Source of the DNA: Acidobacteriota bacterium
Lineage (GTDB): Bacteria; Acidobacteriota; Terriglobia; Acidiferrales; UBA7541
Length of the DNA: 64,000 nt
Direction of reading: 5' to 3'
Assembly (NCBI GenBank): GCA_003224085.1
Contig: QHYK01000061.1
Span: 45,240-109,239 of the forward strand
In this document: positions 53,749-63,657 of the stretch, piece after piece
How positions within the stretch are numbered: the first letter of the stretch is position 1
Layout of the letters: every line of letters begins with the position of its first letter
Notes under the pieces: generated by a model
Seen by the model: the letters and a program-made list of their open reading frames with translations, nothing else
Database searches by the model: none
Told to the model about the DNA's origin: nothing
Made by a program: the position numbers and the translations under genes

Positions 53749-54339
53749 CTATGTCTTGTGTGCAAAATAGTAGTGGTTGTCGCCGCCATCGCGGTGCGTT
53801 CCGGTGAGCGACATGCCTTTCGCTTCCAGCGCGTTTCGGTAGGCGTCGAGGCCGAGTGAGATAGAGGTTCGCCCGGTCATGGCATCGGCCCAGGAACAGC
53901 TTTGACTCGGAGCAGTGAACAGCAATCTGCTACCGCTTGGCAGGACGGCGGCGACTTTCGCGATCAATCTGCGTTGGACTTCCGCGTCCAGCAGAAAGAA
54001 AAGGCCCCAGGCGACCACACCATCAAAAGTTCGACCGAAGAAGTCCGAATCCTCTACAGCGGCACACTCAACAGGAACCGTTGGAAAGCGGGCTCGGAAG
54101 GCTGCGACCATCCTGGCTGATGCGTCCACTCCGTACACATTGAACCCGCGTTCAATCAAAGCTTGCGAAATCGGCACGCCGTTCCCGCATCCAAGGTCGA
54201 GGACTGTTGCACGGTCCGGCAGCTGCTGGGACCAGTCAGCCACAACCGAGGCTCCGACGCCTGAATGGTTCCGCCCGCGTCCGGATATGAAGATCGACGC
54301 GATTTCTTCGTAGCCATTCGACTTGTCAGGATCAACCAC
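53749..54339 (-). CDS. Class I SAM-dependent methyltransferase
   Basis: This 196-residue protein has motif I VLDLGCGNGVPIS (about 45-57), the following acidic GVDASARMV, and FDGVVAWGLFFLLD as motif III-like. It is of the small, general methyltransferase type (ubiE-like); the substrate cannot be assigned. It is a single gene between an outward DUF899 gene and a membrane-protein gene. Confidence 0.83.
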   Translation of the reverse strand: MVDPDKSNGYEEIASIFISGRGRNHSGVGASVVADWSQQLPDRATVLDLGCGNGVPISQALIERGFNVYGVDASARMVAAFRARFPTVPVECAAVEDSDFFGRTFDGVVAWGLFFLLDAEVQRRLIAKVAAVLPSGSRLLFTAPSQSCSWADAMTGRTSISLGLDAYRNALEAKGMSLTGTHRDGGDNHYYFAHKT

Positions 54340-54516
54340 GACCGGAAGTGTAGCATTCGAGAACCCGGAGTGTTTACCGCTTGGCTCTGGACGTTTGGTC
54401 GGTTACTCGAATCTATCGTCGGCCCACGTGGCTAAGTCCCGGTGAGTCCGCCTACCGGTAACTTGGGTACCGGAACCCACTTTTCACTTTTCCAGTAATC
54501 CCGTTGGGAAAGCCGG
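54340..54516. other. Short gap with weak R1 relative
   Basis: The bases at about 54452-54500 contain GGTACCGGAACCCACTTTTC and CACTTTTCC, which partly resemble repeat R1 at 35893 and 37941. The similarity is weak. Confidence 0.3.
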
Positions 54517-55200
54517 TTATTTGCCGGCGCGAGAATTGGCCTGTGACACCTGTATTTTGAAAGTTTTAATGAGGAGCCAAACAAGCTCCAGAAGCATGGG
54601 CCACACGATGGTGATCGTTACGATCCAGCCGGATCTTGAACCGGCAGTCCCAGGCATCGGGCCATAAACAATAAGGCAGAGTGCCGCATTGGCGAGATAG
54701 GCAGCGTTAAGACCGATAAGGCAGGCACGAGTCGGGAGGATGTCGCGACGTCTAAGAAACAAAAATGCTCCGCTCGCGATTATGATTCCGAAGGTGGGGC
54801 AGACTATCGAGAGGCGTCGCCATTGGTTCATGCGGGCGAGGTTTCCAAGGCGCAACAAGAATGGGATTTCCACCAACATCGTCCCGCAAATCGAAAGGGC
54901 CACCACGGTCCAGATCAGACGTCGTCCCGCCGGAGTCGACAATCGTCTTGAGAAAAGCGACCGCAGCCGAAGCCATATCATCGGGAATGCCAGAAAAAAG
55001 GGCGCACCGATAAGGAAGTGCCACCAGTTGCCCTGATCGCCGGGAACTCTGAACCTTACAGCATCCCAGGGGGAGGTGTAGAGTGCCAACGGAAGAAACA
55101 CCGTCGCACCGGCTGTAACCGAGATCAGCAGCCCAACAACGTTGTACCAGACCGGGGCACGTTCTTCCATTAAGGGAACCATTGTGTGGTTCTCCTGCAC
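54517..55200 (-). CDS. Hypothetical polytopic membrane protein
   Basis: The 227-residue product has six hydrophobic segments (about 17-40, 58-76, 88-110, 124-148, 155-175, 186-210). Charged loops are short. There are no catalytic motifs or family signs I recognise. A proline-rich segment and R/K at inner boundaries suggest an ordinary inner-membrane protein. It is separated from its neighbours by gaps of about 180 bp on both sides. Confidence 0.55.
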   Translation of the reverse strand: MQENHTMVPLMEERAPVWYNVVGLLISVTAGATVFLPLALYTSPWDAVRFRVPGDQGNWWHFLIGAPFFLAFPMIWLRLRSLFSRRLSTPAGRRLIWTVVALSICGTMLVEIPFLLRLGNLARMNQWRRLSIVCPTFGIIIASGAFLFLRRRDILPTRACLIGLNAAYLANAALCLIVYGPMPGTAGSRSGWIVTITIVWPMLLELVWLLIKTFKIQVSQANSRAGK

Positions 55201-55369
55201 ATGTCGTATGGTTGTTCACCAAGAAGTAAGTACGTAAATTGACTTCCAAAAGTCTCCTTCAACTGATGGAGCCGAGCCCGCAGGTGCCGGTAAGTCTGAG
55301 TGTTTTATCGGGAAGCGCGCGATCGTTGCGTTCGGAGCCGTAACCGCCAATTTCGCATTCATTCGTCAG

Positions 55370-57448
55370 CTACTTCTTATCTCCAATTTTCCACTTAAGC
55401 CATATTTGAGGATTCGCAATCATCGGAAGGAAGACGCCCCCTACAACAGACCGCGCCTGAAATCCTTGCTGTCTCCCATCAGTCGTCCAGTACCAATCCG
55501 TCAGTGGTACTCGGCTTGGGGACGTCCTGATAAATCGCTGGAGGGGGAGAATCATGCGGTCAAATTCCTGGCGGTTATCGGCGAGCGTGGCCGTCCAGAC
55601 TTCCCAATCCAGTTTGGTGTAGTCGCTTCGGTTATCGAGCGGCAGACCAAATTGATTCAGGTGAGCCTTGTAAAACTGCGATTCCGCTCGGGCAACGCTC
55701 ACCGGGAATACGTTCAGGTCGAGAATTCGATCCCAGACGAGATTGTATTTCTGACTCCATGTTCCGGGCTTATCAAAGGCGAGGCGGAAATGGTCACCAT
55801 CCCCCGCCAACTGGATCCACTTCTCCGCCATGGTTCGGCTCAGGTGGCGATATTCGAGGGCCTCGGGCTCCCGATTCGTCTTGTCTGCCAAAGTTGCGAA
55901 ACCTGCCAGCGCCAGGATCGCTTTGATCGACAGATTCGAGTTATGTGCGAGGTGCCCAGAGAAATCGTCCGTGGAAAGCTGATTGGCCGGATCCATCCCC
56001 TCGTGTCCAAGGTATTCCGCCCACCGCTGTAACTCCGGCCAATAGCGGCTGGCGAAATCGGCATTGCCTTCCGCCTTGGCCAATGCAGCGAACATCAAAA
56101 GCATATTGCCGCTCTCTTCAACCGGCATCTGATTCTCTTCTGTACGTTCTCCTCCCCCATACACCTGTCCGTTGGCCTTGGGATATGTGCCAAGGTCATG
56201 TGGTGCGAACGGAAAGTGCCAGCGGCCTGTCCGCGTGTATTCCATCAACGGGCGCAATTGCGCTTTCAAAAGCTCGGTGTTGAAGAGCAAGAAAAACGGC
56301 GAGGAGGGATAAATGACGTCCACGGTCGAAATACAGCCGTTGCTAAAGTTCTCTTTCGGAAACAACATTGGCTCCCCATCAACATCAACAACCAGCTTGT
56401 GGGCCGCAATCGTCTGGCGAAAGGCAAGAGTCGCGAGGTCGGCGTATGCTTCACCGCCGACCTGCCGCAAGTCGGCGGCCAGCCGCTCATCTAGTTCTCG
56501 CGAGCGCTGGTCGATTGCTGAGTATTCTTGCTCTGCGGTCTCGAGGAGCTCGCCTATCTTCATGCCTTTTCGGCGCCAGTACGGACGCATCCACCGTTTC
56601 AAATACTCAATGGAATAGAGATCGTCGTAACCAACGAGGATGTGCCGTGAAACCGATTGTGAGCCCACACCGCCGAAGTCTAACGAGACAGCTAGAAGGG
56701 CTGCGTCGCTGGCACGCTGTGGCATGTCGAGGTCATCGTTTACGAACGGTTTGCCCGCCGCGAAAACGGACTGCACAGTTTCCTTCGCGTCCGTCGCCGT
56801 GCTCGCCCCAGACTGGTCCGGTACGGCAAGCAGCACCGAACCCCAATCGATCCGCAAGTTGTCGCCAGCTTTCTCTAAGACTGGTTGCCGAAAATTGGAG
56901 GCGCGGAGAACCGTCATTCCCTTCAGTCGTGAACGGGACCAAAGAACTTCCTGTGTCGGAGTGTCCGTGGCTAACAGTGGTGATACTCCGAACAAGAGTT
57001 GAACCTCGTGTGAAGCACGGTCAGTGGCCGCGATAGTCGCCGAGACATAGCTAATTGGCCGTGCCATAACATCCAGGTCAGAAGGCAATAGCGGGGAGAG
57101 GAATGCAACTTCCAGCCGGACACCAGCTTCCTCAAAACGGTACGTGGTTTTTGTGGCGGTCACCTCTAAAGCGGTCTGCCCGATACTGGGAATGGTCTGA
57201 GGCCAAGTGCCCATCCACCGAAACGCCTTTCCATCAATCCTTAACAAACCGATCAACGGCTGGACTGCGCCAGTCCAATGACGCGTTGGACCGTCTGTTA
57301 ATTTGTCATTCATGGACCAGACGCTGAAGTAGGGGTCATGCGTCAAGAGAGGAACCGCGGGCACTCGGACGGATTGCGCAAAAGAATCGGAGAAAAACGA
57401 AGAGACACCGATTAACAGAACGAGCCGGAGAATGAATTTTGTGCGCAA
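55370..57448 (-). CDS. DUF4965/DUF5127/DUF1793 (glutaminase-A-like) secreted protein
   Basis: The 692-residue product has a signal peptide (about 7-25) and the three-part layout of the DUF5127-DUF4965-DUF1793 group annotated as glutaminase A-like. The N-terminal beta domain has PLLTHDPYFSVWSMNDKLTD and WTGAVQPLIGLLRIDGKAF. The (alpha/alpha)6-type region has NGCISTVDVIYPSSPFFLLF and HDLGTYPKANGQVYGGG, and the end has DWYWTTDGRQQGFQARSVVG. Family members are secreted hydrolases or glycoside-hydrolase-like proteins. It lies 85 bp after the TPR gene in the same direction, so the GH, TPR and this gene probably form one LacI-controlled unit. Confidence 0.82.
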   Translation of the reverse strand: MRTKFILRLVLLIGVSSFFSDSFAQSVRVPAVPLLTHDPYFSVWSMNDKLTDGPTRHWTGAVQPLIGLLRIDGKAFRWMGTWPQTIPSIGQTALEVTATKTTYRFEEAGVRLEVAFLSPLLPSDLDVMARPISYVSATIAATDRASHEVQLLFGVSPLLATDTPTQEVLWSRSRLKGMTVLRASNFRQPVLEKAGDNLRIDWGSVLLAVPDQSGASTATDAKETVQSVFAAGKPFVNDDLDMPQRASDAALLAVSLDFGGVGSQSVSRHILVGYDDLYSIEYLKRWMRPYWRRKGMKIGELLETAEQEYSAIDQRSRELDERLAADLRQVGGEAYADLATLAFRQTIAAHKLVVDVDGEPMLFPKENFSNGCISTVDVIYPSSPFFLLFNTELLKAQLRPLMEYTRTGRWHFPFAPHDLGTYPKANGQVYGGGERTEENQMPVEESGNMLLMFAALAKAEGNADFASRYWPELQRWAEYLGHEGMDPANQLSTDDFSGHLAHNSNLSIKAILALAGFATLADKTNREPEALEYRHLSRTMAEKWIQLAGDGDHFRLAFDKPGTWSQKYNLVWDRILDLNVFPVSVARAESQFYKAHLNQFGLPLDNRSDYTKLDWEVWTATLADNRQEFDRMILPLQRFIRTSPSRVPLTDWYWTTDGRQQGFQARSVVGGVFLPMIANPQIWLKWKIGDKK

Positions 57449-57533
57449 GAAAGCCTCCGAGCAGAAAAAGGCTGATCACGCGTCTATCGGACAATTGGGA
57501 TATAACGGGTCAAATCTGTTCTCACCCGAAAAT

Positions 57534-60500
57534 TCACTCTTGTTTTGTAACGGCCTTGGAGTCGCGAACAGAAGCTTCGTGGGCGTCGCGAACCTGGTTA
57601 TCCACTAAATCGGACTGGCGTTTCAGTTTCTGAAAAGTATCGAGGGCCGCCATGCTTTCCTTTGGCTTACCGAGTTTGCGATAGACGCCAGCGAGTACGT
57701 AATAATACTGAGCAGATGAAGGATTGATGGAACTGGCCTTACGCAAAGCTTCGGCCGCCTTATCCCACTCGTTTCTTAACTGATGCGCTCGTGCCGCCTG
57801 GTAATACCCGAGATCACTTTTGGGATCGAGCTCGATGGCCTTCCCGGCATACTCAAGAGCAAGTTCCGGTTTCTCGTCGCGGTTGTAATGAGCACTCAAG
57901 TTGACATAAGGTGCGGCGAACTTCGTTTTTTGGCGCTCAGATATGTCAATGGCGTGCTGGTAGGCTTGAAGAGCGTCTGCATCATCTCCGAGAGATTCCT
58001 CTGTGAAACCCAGAGCATTAAATGCCTCAGCATAGTTCTCATCAAGCTGAATGGCTGCCGTGAACTCAGCCTTCGCCGCTGGAAACATATCTCTAGCGGA
58101 ATAGACTTCCCCGAGGCTGTAATGGATTTCTGCGGAATCTGGTTTCAAACGCACGGCCTGTTGCAACTCTGTTTGCGCGTAATCGAGCTTGCCAATCAGG
58201 ACCAGGTCTTTACCCAGCATTTTGTGTGCTTCCGCGTTGTTCACATTCAGTTCCAGAGACCTGGCCAATTCGCGAATGGAGTCACCGACTTTGTGCGAGC
58301 GGAACAGCACATAGCCCTGAAGATAGTGCGCTTGCCATGAACGGGGGTGGTCTTTCAGGTATTGGAGAAGAGGCGCTTCCACCTCATGGTATTTATCCTC
58401 CCGGATCAGCGATTCAAATTTCATGATTTCGGCGAGATCGTCGTCGGCAAGCGCCGTCGCATTATCTTTGGAAATTTCGGCCTTCGGCTCCAGCTTCGAC
58501 TTTCCCAAGATTCCGACGGCGGTTTGGGCCACTGCCGCTTTTCTTAGACTTTCCAGGTTCGCTCTTGCGGCGGCGTTCCGCGGATCTATCCGCAAGCTGC
58601 TCTCAAAAGCTGTCATGGCACCATTTAGATCACCTTCTTCTTTCAAAACGCCACCGAGCTGGTCGTAAGCTTCGCTTGCCGACGGCCGCACGTGGGCTGC
58701 TTCGCGGAACGCCGCGATAGCTTCCGCAAGCTTGCCGTCCCCGCGTAAAATTTGGCCCAGGCCAAAAAGTGCCGGATAGGAAGTCGGCTCGATTTCAAGC
58801 GCTTTCTTGAATTCGGCGATGCTGCTTTCCACGTCATTTTGTTTTGCCAGAGCCTGGGCCAGCATCAGATGGCCGTTGGCATAGTCGGGCAGCAGCTGGA
58901 CCGCCTTACTCAGGTGTTCCACCGCTTCCTTCATTTGATCGTTAATGAGTTCGAGTTGTCCCTGCGCAAGCAGACCGTTGGCCTTGTTATTGCGCTCATC
59001 GTCGGCAATGAGCTTCAATCCTTTTTCCAGTTCCAGCTTACCTGAGTCGGCGTCGCCGCTTCGTGAGAGCGCCAGCCCGAGTTGGTAATGGTTCCGTCCA
59101 GAAGCTGGGTCAAGACTAACGGCTTGGCGCAGAGGAACGATTGCCTCTCGGATTTGATTTTTCTGGATTAGCGCCTTACCAAGCGAGTAGTAGGCATCAC
59201 TAAATTTTGGACTGAAGGCTATGAGCTTCCGCAATTGCTCGATTTCCTTGTCAACGCCGTCCCGTTGCAAATAGGCCATAGCAAGGTTGTATTGGGCACG
59301 GACTGCATCGGGCCGCAAAGTGATCGCACGCTCTAGTTCCGCTATAGCTTCATCGACGCTGACAAAGAGTATGGTGGCGCCAAGATTCGCGTGCGCTTCC
59401 GCGCTATTAGGGCTGAACTCCACGGCTTTCCGAAACTCTTTTGCGGCCTCCAGGTCCTGCCCTCGTTGCAGCAGGGCCATCCCTAAATGATTGTGTGCAT
59501 CTCCAAAGTTGGGACGGAGTTCGATGGCTTTCTCAAATTGCTCGATTACAACCTGTGGATCTCTCCCGGCTTTGCCCAATAAAAGCCCGAGGGTATCGTA
59601 CGCCAACGGATCATTTGTTTTCTCTCTAACGGCTTCCTGTACTGCGTTAATCGTCACCTCGATATCGGGAATCTGCGCAGGCGGATCTTGCTTCAGTACG
59701 GATTGAAACTCTTCGAACGCGGCCATGTGCTGACCCGTCCTCAAGAAGATTCGGCCCAAATCCATATACGGCCCGGGCAAATCGGGATTAAGAGCGATTG
59801 CGCGAAACAGATATTTCCGTCCGAGCGCCCAATCTTCCTCCTGTGCGCAGACCATTCCAAGAAGCGCATAAGCTTCGCCTAAAGCAGGATCGAGCTTTAT
59901 CGAAGTCTCCAGCTCCGATCTCGCTTCAGCACTGTTGCCGTCGTACCAAAGGGCGACGCCGAGGTTGTAGCGAGCAGCAGCAAGCAGCGGAGCGAGTTTT
60001 ACGGCGTTACGCAGGTGCTCTAATGCCACGGGAAAGTCGCCCAATTGTCCAAGAACGAATCCCAATAGGTTGTGCGCTTCCGCAAAATTCGGACTTGCCT
60101 CGACGGCTCGCTCGAATTCTTTTTTCGCGCCCTCGGTGTCTCCTCGGGAAAGCAGGTCCCTTCCGTTATCGAAATGACGCGACGCCTCCTCGGACGCCCA
60201 ATGGTTTGGAGAATGCTTTTGCGCCGCGGATGCCGCTCTTAGAGCCAAGCCCAAGCTTTGATAGGCACTCCCGAGCTCATTGTCCAGAGTCAAAGACTTT
60301 TCTGCCGCCGCAATCGCTCCGGCGAGATCACCCTTGCGTCTTAAGAGCTCCGCGATTTCGCCTTCGACCAACGCATCGTCGCCGTGTTTCAAGGCGGACC
60401 GTAGTTCATCGAGAGCTCCGTCCAGATTCCCGGTTTCACGCAGAAGGCGACTCAGGTTCACGCGCAGCTCTACGTTTTGGGGGACCAGCGCAATTGCTTT

Positions 60501-61193
60501 CCGAAAGATGCGAATAGCCTCATCGAGCTTTTTCGCCCTAGCGAGAGTAGAACCCAAATTGTTGTATGCGCTGAGATATTCGGGATTCAAATCGATCGCT
60601 TGCTGAAACTGGCCGATGGCGTCTAGAAAATGAGTTTTCTGGGCGTAAGCAACTCCGAGCCAGTTGTGGGCTTCAGCGAATCGAGGGTCCTGTTGGAGAA
60701 CGGCGCGAAACAGCGCAATCGCTTGATCCGTGTCTCCTCTGCCTTGAAGCAGCAACGCCAACGAAAACTGGGCAGCTCCGTAATCCGTCCGGAGCTTGAT
60801 TGCCGTATTTAATTCGGAAATAGCCTGCTGTGTATCCCCAGATTGCATCAACCATTGGGCGAGATTGTAATGAGGTTCCGCGTAAGTAGGATCAAGTAGC
60901 ATGGCGCTGCGAAAGGCAGCTACCGAGCGCTTTTCATCACCTAATTTGCCGAGCGCGACGCCAAGACCGTTTTGCGCCTCCGCACGCCGAGGATCGAGCT
61001 TGAGCGCGCTCTCAAAGAACGTCACCGCGGCGTTCCACTGCTCATTCCCCAGAGCTTGTACGCCCTGGCGGTAGTATTTCTCTGGAGACTCCGGAGAATG
61101 CTGGGCCAGCGTCGCAGAAACACAACCGAGGAGCAGCGTCAGCAACAATGTGCCGAGCCCAACCAGTTCTCGGGATGTCCTGCCCAGAGTCAT
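57534..61193 (-). CDS. Giant TPR-repeat protein (1219 aa)
   Basis: After a signal-peptide-like N-terminus (GLGTLLLTLLLGCVSATLAQ, about 12-31) the protein is made of about 30 tandem tetratricopeptide repeats, each about 34 residues with W/L-x-x-A-Y/L-x-x-L-G and A/P near the end (for example AEAQNGLGVALGKLGDEKRS, AEAHNWLGVAYAQKTHFLD). A charged linker (about 880-910, GILGKSKLEPKAEIS) separates two repeat blocks. No catalytic domain is visible; it is a large scaffold, exported or periplasmic. It overlaps the upstream glycosidase gene (TAATG), so both are translated together. Confidence 0.88.
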   Translation of the reverse strand: MTLGRTSRELVGLGTLLLTLLLGCVSATLAQHSPESPEKYYRQGVQALGNEQWNAAVTFFESALKLDPRRAEAQNGLGVALGKLGDEKRSVAAFRSAMLLDPTYAEPHYNLAQWLMQSGDTQQAISELNTAIKLRTDYGAAQFSLALLLQGRGDTDQAIALFRAVLQQDPRFAEAHNWLGVAYAQKTHFLDAIGQFQQAIDLNPEYLSAYNNLGSTLARAKKLDEAIRIFRKAIALVPQNVELRVNLSRLLRETGNLDGALDELRSALKHGDDALVEGEIAELLRRKGDLAGAIAAAEKSLTLDNELGSAYQSLGLALRAASAAQKHSPNHWASEEASRHFDNGRDLLSRGDTEGAKKEFERAVEASPNFAEAHNLLGFVLGQLGDFPVALEHLRNAVKLAPLLAAARYNLGVALWYDGNSAEARSELETSIKLDPALGEAYALLGMVCAQEEDWALGRKYLFRAIALNPDLPGPYMDLGRIFLRTGQHMAAFEEFQSVLKQDPPAQIPDIEVTINAVQEAVREKTNDPLAYDTLGLLLGKAGRDPQVVIEQFEKAIELRPNFGDAHNHLGMALLQRGQDLEAAKEFRKAVEFSPNSAEAHANLGATILFVSVDEAIAELERAITLRPDAVRAQYNLAMAYLQRDGVDKEIEQLRKLIAFSPKFSDAYYSLGKALIQKNQIREAIVPLRQAVSLDPASGRNHYQLGLALSRSGDADSGKLELEKGLKLIADDERNNKANGLLAQGQLELINDQMKEAVEHLSKAVQLLPDYANGHLMLAQALAKQNDVESSIAEFKKALEIEPTSYPALFGLGQILRGDGKLAEAIAAFREAAHVRPSASEAYDQLGGVLKEEGDLNGAMTAFESSLRIDPRNAAARANLESLRKAAVAQTAVGILGKSKLEPKAEISKDNATALADDDLAEIMKFESLIREDKYHEVEAPLLQYLKDHPRSWQAHYLQGYVLFRSHKVGDSIRELARSLELNVNNAEAHKMLGKDLVLIGKLDYAQTELQQAVRLKPDSAEIHYSLGEVYSARDMFPAAKAEFTAAIQLDENYAEAFNALGFTEESLGDDADALQAYQHAIDISERQKTKFAAPYVNLSAHYNRDEKPELALEYAGKAIELDPKSDLGYYQAARAHQLRNEWDKAAEALRKASSINPSSAQYYYVLAGVYRKLGKPKESMAALDTFQKLKRQSDLVDNQVRDAHEASVRDSKAVTKQE

Positions 61194-62353
61194 TAACGAC
61201 TTGCAGCCGGCGTGACTTTGCTCCCGCGACCTGTCAAATCCCGAATCAATTTGGCCTCGGCTTCGCGGTAGGGTCTGCCGTCTGGATACAGCACTTCATG
61301 AAACCAAACGCTGGGCTGATCCACAATATACGGATGCCGCCAGGAATCCCATGGATCGTACGTCTGCGTCTTACCGGCGACAAAGCCCCAATTGATAGCC
61401 CCGACGTTGTACTTCTTTGCTAGGGGCACCACCGTATCGAACGTACTTCCCACACTGCGCGCCATGAATTCCGTGCAGATCAGGGGGCGATTGAACTTCT
61501 GCAAGAACACTACTTCTTTCTCAAAGCTTTCCGGCCACTCGTAGTTATGGAAACTGAGCACATCGGAACCTTCCAGTTGAACCCCCTGGATTTTGGTCAG
61601 CGGGCCACCTTTTTCAAAATCGATGTCCCAGAGGCCGCTCGTCAGTGGTTGCGAGGGGTGCGCCTCTCGCGCCCAGGAAAAAACTTTAGGCAATAACGCT
61701 TCCACGCGTTCGATTTTGTTCTTGAGTTCTTGTTTATCGTAACTGCCCTCGTTAGTACCGCCAGGCTCATTCCATAAGTCCCAGCCGAGTATCCGCGAAT
61801 CGTTTGCGAACGCGGCGATCACGCCTGTTACGTAGGCTTTCAGACGCGCTTCTTGAGCGGGATCTCTCAGGCCTTCGGCACCAGGAGACTGCACCGATCC
61901 GGAATTATGAATACGCGGAATAGGTGGGTGCTGCAGACCGAGCTTCGGGTTAGGATCCCAGCGGGAGTCGAAGAGCACGAACAGCGGCTTAATATGATGA
62001 GCAGAGGAAATTTTCAGGAATTGATTGATGCGCTGTTTGAACTTGGAGGAGTCCTCCTGCCCCACCAGATCGTGCAAGAACACCCGCATGGTGTTCATGC
62101 CCAAATCCTCGGCCCAACCCAATTCCTTATCGATTTCGGCGGCATCGAAGCTCTGCGTTTGCCACATCTCCAATTGATTTATGGCCTTCTGGGGGATGTA
62201 GTTACTGCCGACGAGCCACTGCTGCCGTGCGTACCAACTCTTCGCCTGGTCCTCCGTCCAGCGACTGGTCTGAGCGCGCAGTTTTAAAGGAACAAAGAGA
62301 AGCGCGATGATGATAAGCAGTGCACGCAAACATTTCTGGGATCCAGTCATCAC
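61193..62353 (-). CDS. Secreted clan GH-A glycosidase (GH5/GH39-like)
   Basis: The 386-residue product has a signal peptide (about 10-27, ending LRAQ), then a TIM barrel: WLVGSNYIPQKAINQLEMW, GMNTMRVFLHDLVG (barrel strand), ILGWDLWNEPGG (acid/base Glu196) and PLICTEFMARS (nucleophile Glu295). The layout is that of glycosidases annotated as 1,4-beta-xylanase or cellulase-like in Acidobacteria. It is the first gene of the minus-strand block, and its promoter region holds a LacI-type palindrome. Target sugar is unknown, but control by a sugar-responsive LacI protein fits polysaccharide degradation. Confidence 0.87.
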   Translation of the reverse strand: MMTGSQKCLRALLIIIALLFVPLKLRAQTSRWTEDQAKSWYARQQWLVGSNYIPQKAINQLEMWQTQSFDAAEIDKELGWAEDLGMNTMRVFLHDLVGQEDSSKFKQRINQFLKISSAHHIKPLFVLFDSRWDPNPKLGLQHPPIPRIHNSGSVQSPGAEGLRDPAQEARLKAYVTGVIAAFANDSRILGWDLWNEPGGTNEGSYDKQELKNKIERVEALLPKVFSWAREAHPSQPLTSGLWDIDFEKGGPLTKIQGVQLEGSDVLSFHNYEWPESFEKEVVFLQKFNRPLICTEFMARSVGSTFDTVVPLAKKYNVGAINWGFVAGKTQTYDPWDSWRHPYIVDQPSVWFHEVLYPDGRPYREAEAKLIRDLTGRGSKVTPAASR

Positions 62354-62402
62354 GACGTCACCTGCGCGTTTCTTTACACCGAGTGATCCTTAGTTGCATG
62401 CT

Positions 62403-62416
62403 TGTAAACGGTTACA
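62403..62416. promoter_or_regulatory. LacI-family operator (perfect palindrome)
   Basis: TGTAAACGGTTACA is a perfect 14-bp palindrome with the central CG typical of LacI/GalR operators. It lies in the 175-bp divergent region between the glycosidase gene and the lacI-type gene, so the regulator probably controls both directions. Confidence 0.8.
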
Positions 62417-62528
62417 GCCGGGCGCGACCATACCCTATCACATCGCCTACCCCTGCAGAAACGTCTGGTCTTGAATGCGCGAGGGCTGACCGCGAATTCC
62501 GCAATCGAAAAGTGATATGTTCTGACCT

Positions 62529-63527
62529 ATGGATATCCGCAAGGTGGCCGCCAAAGCCAGGGTCTCCACCGCCACGGTTTCGCGTACTATTAATCGATCT
62601 GATGCCGTAACACCGGCAACGGCCGCGAAAGTCTGGTCCGCGATTCGCGAGCTTAACTATCATCCGAACACCCACGCGCGAACCCTCAGCTCCGGGAAAA
62701 GCCACATCCTGGGCCTGATCATCTCGGACATCACCAATCCGTTCTTTCCCGACTTGGTGAAGGCCTTCGAGAGCATCGCCATCGAGCGGCATTACGAAAC
62801 GATCGTTACCAATACCGAGTACAACCCGGAACGAATGGCCCTTTGCGTTCACCGGTTGCTTGACCGTAGGGTCGACGGCATTGCAATCATGACCTCGGAA
62901 ATGGAGCCAGGCCTCGTCGATGAAGTGCAGCGGGCCGGTGTACCCATCGTTACACTGGACACCGGTCGGCCAGCCAAACGGTTCAGTAACATCAAGGTGG
63001 ACTACTCCGGAGGGATCCGCCAAGCGATTCAGCACTTAGTTGGACTCCATCATGATCGCCTCGCTTTTATTCGTGGTCCACAGCGCCTTAAGTCCGCGCA
63101 GGTTCGCTACAATGCGTATGCCAGAGTGGCCAAGGAAAACCATTTAACGACCTCCGGCGGACTGATCGCCGATGGCGAACACAGTATCGAGGGCGGATTC
63201 ACCGCTATGCTGAATCTCCTGCCCCAGAAACCAACGGCCGTGCTGGCTTCGAATGACCTCTCGGCCATCGGCGCTCTGCAGGCCCTTCACCACAAGAAAC
63301 TCAATGTTCCCGGAGACATATCGATTGTGGGCTTCGACGACATCACCTTTTCAAGACACACTCAACCGGAGTTAACCACCGTTCGAATTCCACGAACCGA
63401 GGTGGCACGTCTGGCATTTGAAGCGCTCATGTCCACGCCCGCGTCAGAGAATGGAAAAGAGTGGAACGTTTCAACAGAACTTGTGATTCGCATGTCCACG
63501 GGGCAGTGCCCCCGCACTCGTTCCTGA
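62529..63527 (+). CDS. LacI-family transcriptional regulator
   Basis: The 332-residue product has the N-terminal helix-turn-helix and hinge (MDIRKVAAKARVSTATVSRT at 1-20, then LNYHPNTHARTLSSGKSHIL), followed by a two-lobe sugar-binding effector domain with HILGLIISDITNPFFPDLVK, RVDGIAIMTSE, VLASNDLSAIGAL and ISIVGFDDI. Ligand is a sugar or sugar derivative and not nameable. It diverges from the glycosidase gene with the palindrome at 62403 between. A second operator lies after its stop (63566). Confidence 0.93.
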   Translation: MDIRKVAAKARVSTATVSRTINRSDAVTPATAAKVWSAIRELNYHPNTHARTLSSGKSHILGLIISDITNPFFPDLVKAFESIAIERHYETIVTNTEYNPERMALCVHRLLDRRVDGIAIMTSEMEPGLVDEVQRAGVPIVTLDTGRPAKRFSNIKVDYSGGIRQAIQHLVGLHHDRLAFIRGPQRLKSAQVRYNAYARVAKENHLTTSGGLIADGEHSIEGGFTAMLNLLPQKPTAVLASNDLSAIGALQALHHKKLNVPGDISIVGFDDITFSRHTQPELTTVRIPRTEVARLAFEALMSTPASENGKEWNVSTELVIRMSTGQCPRTRS

Positions 63528-63565
63528 ATGCGATCTCTCTTTTTGCTTTGCTAATGCGCTACTGC

Positions 63566-63579
63566 TGTAACCGCTTACA
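63566..63579. promoter_or_regulatory. Second LacI-family operator
   Basis: TGTAACCGCTTACA shares the TGTAA..CG..TTACA form with the operator at 62403 (outer five bases on both sides identical, centre CG). It lies 39 bp after the lacI stop. It may control a gene further right; in this window only a galactokinase-like remnant follows. Confidence 0.7.
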
Positions 63580-63657
63580 TTTCTGTTGATATCATGCGCG
63601 AAGAGCGCTCGTTTACGCCCGATCAAAAGATGCTCGGCGTGAGCGCTGTACCTGTAG

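Noticed and set aside
57534..61193. Tandem DNA repeats or a CRISPR array in the TPR gene
   Set aside because: The repetition is at protein level (34-residue units) with strongly diverged DNA; no short identical repeats with regular spacers exist here or elsewhere in the window.
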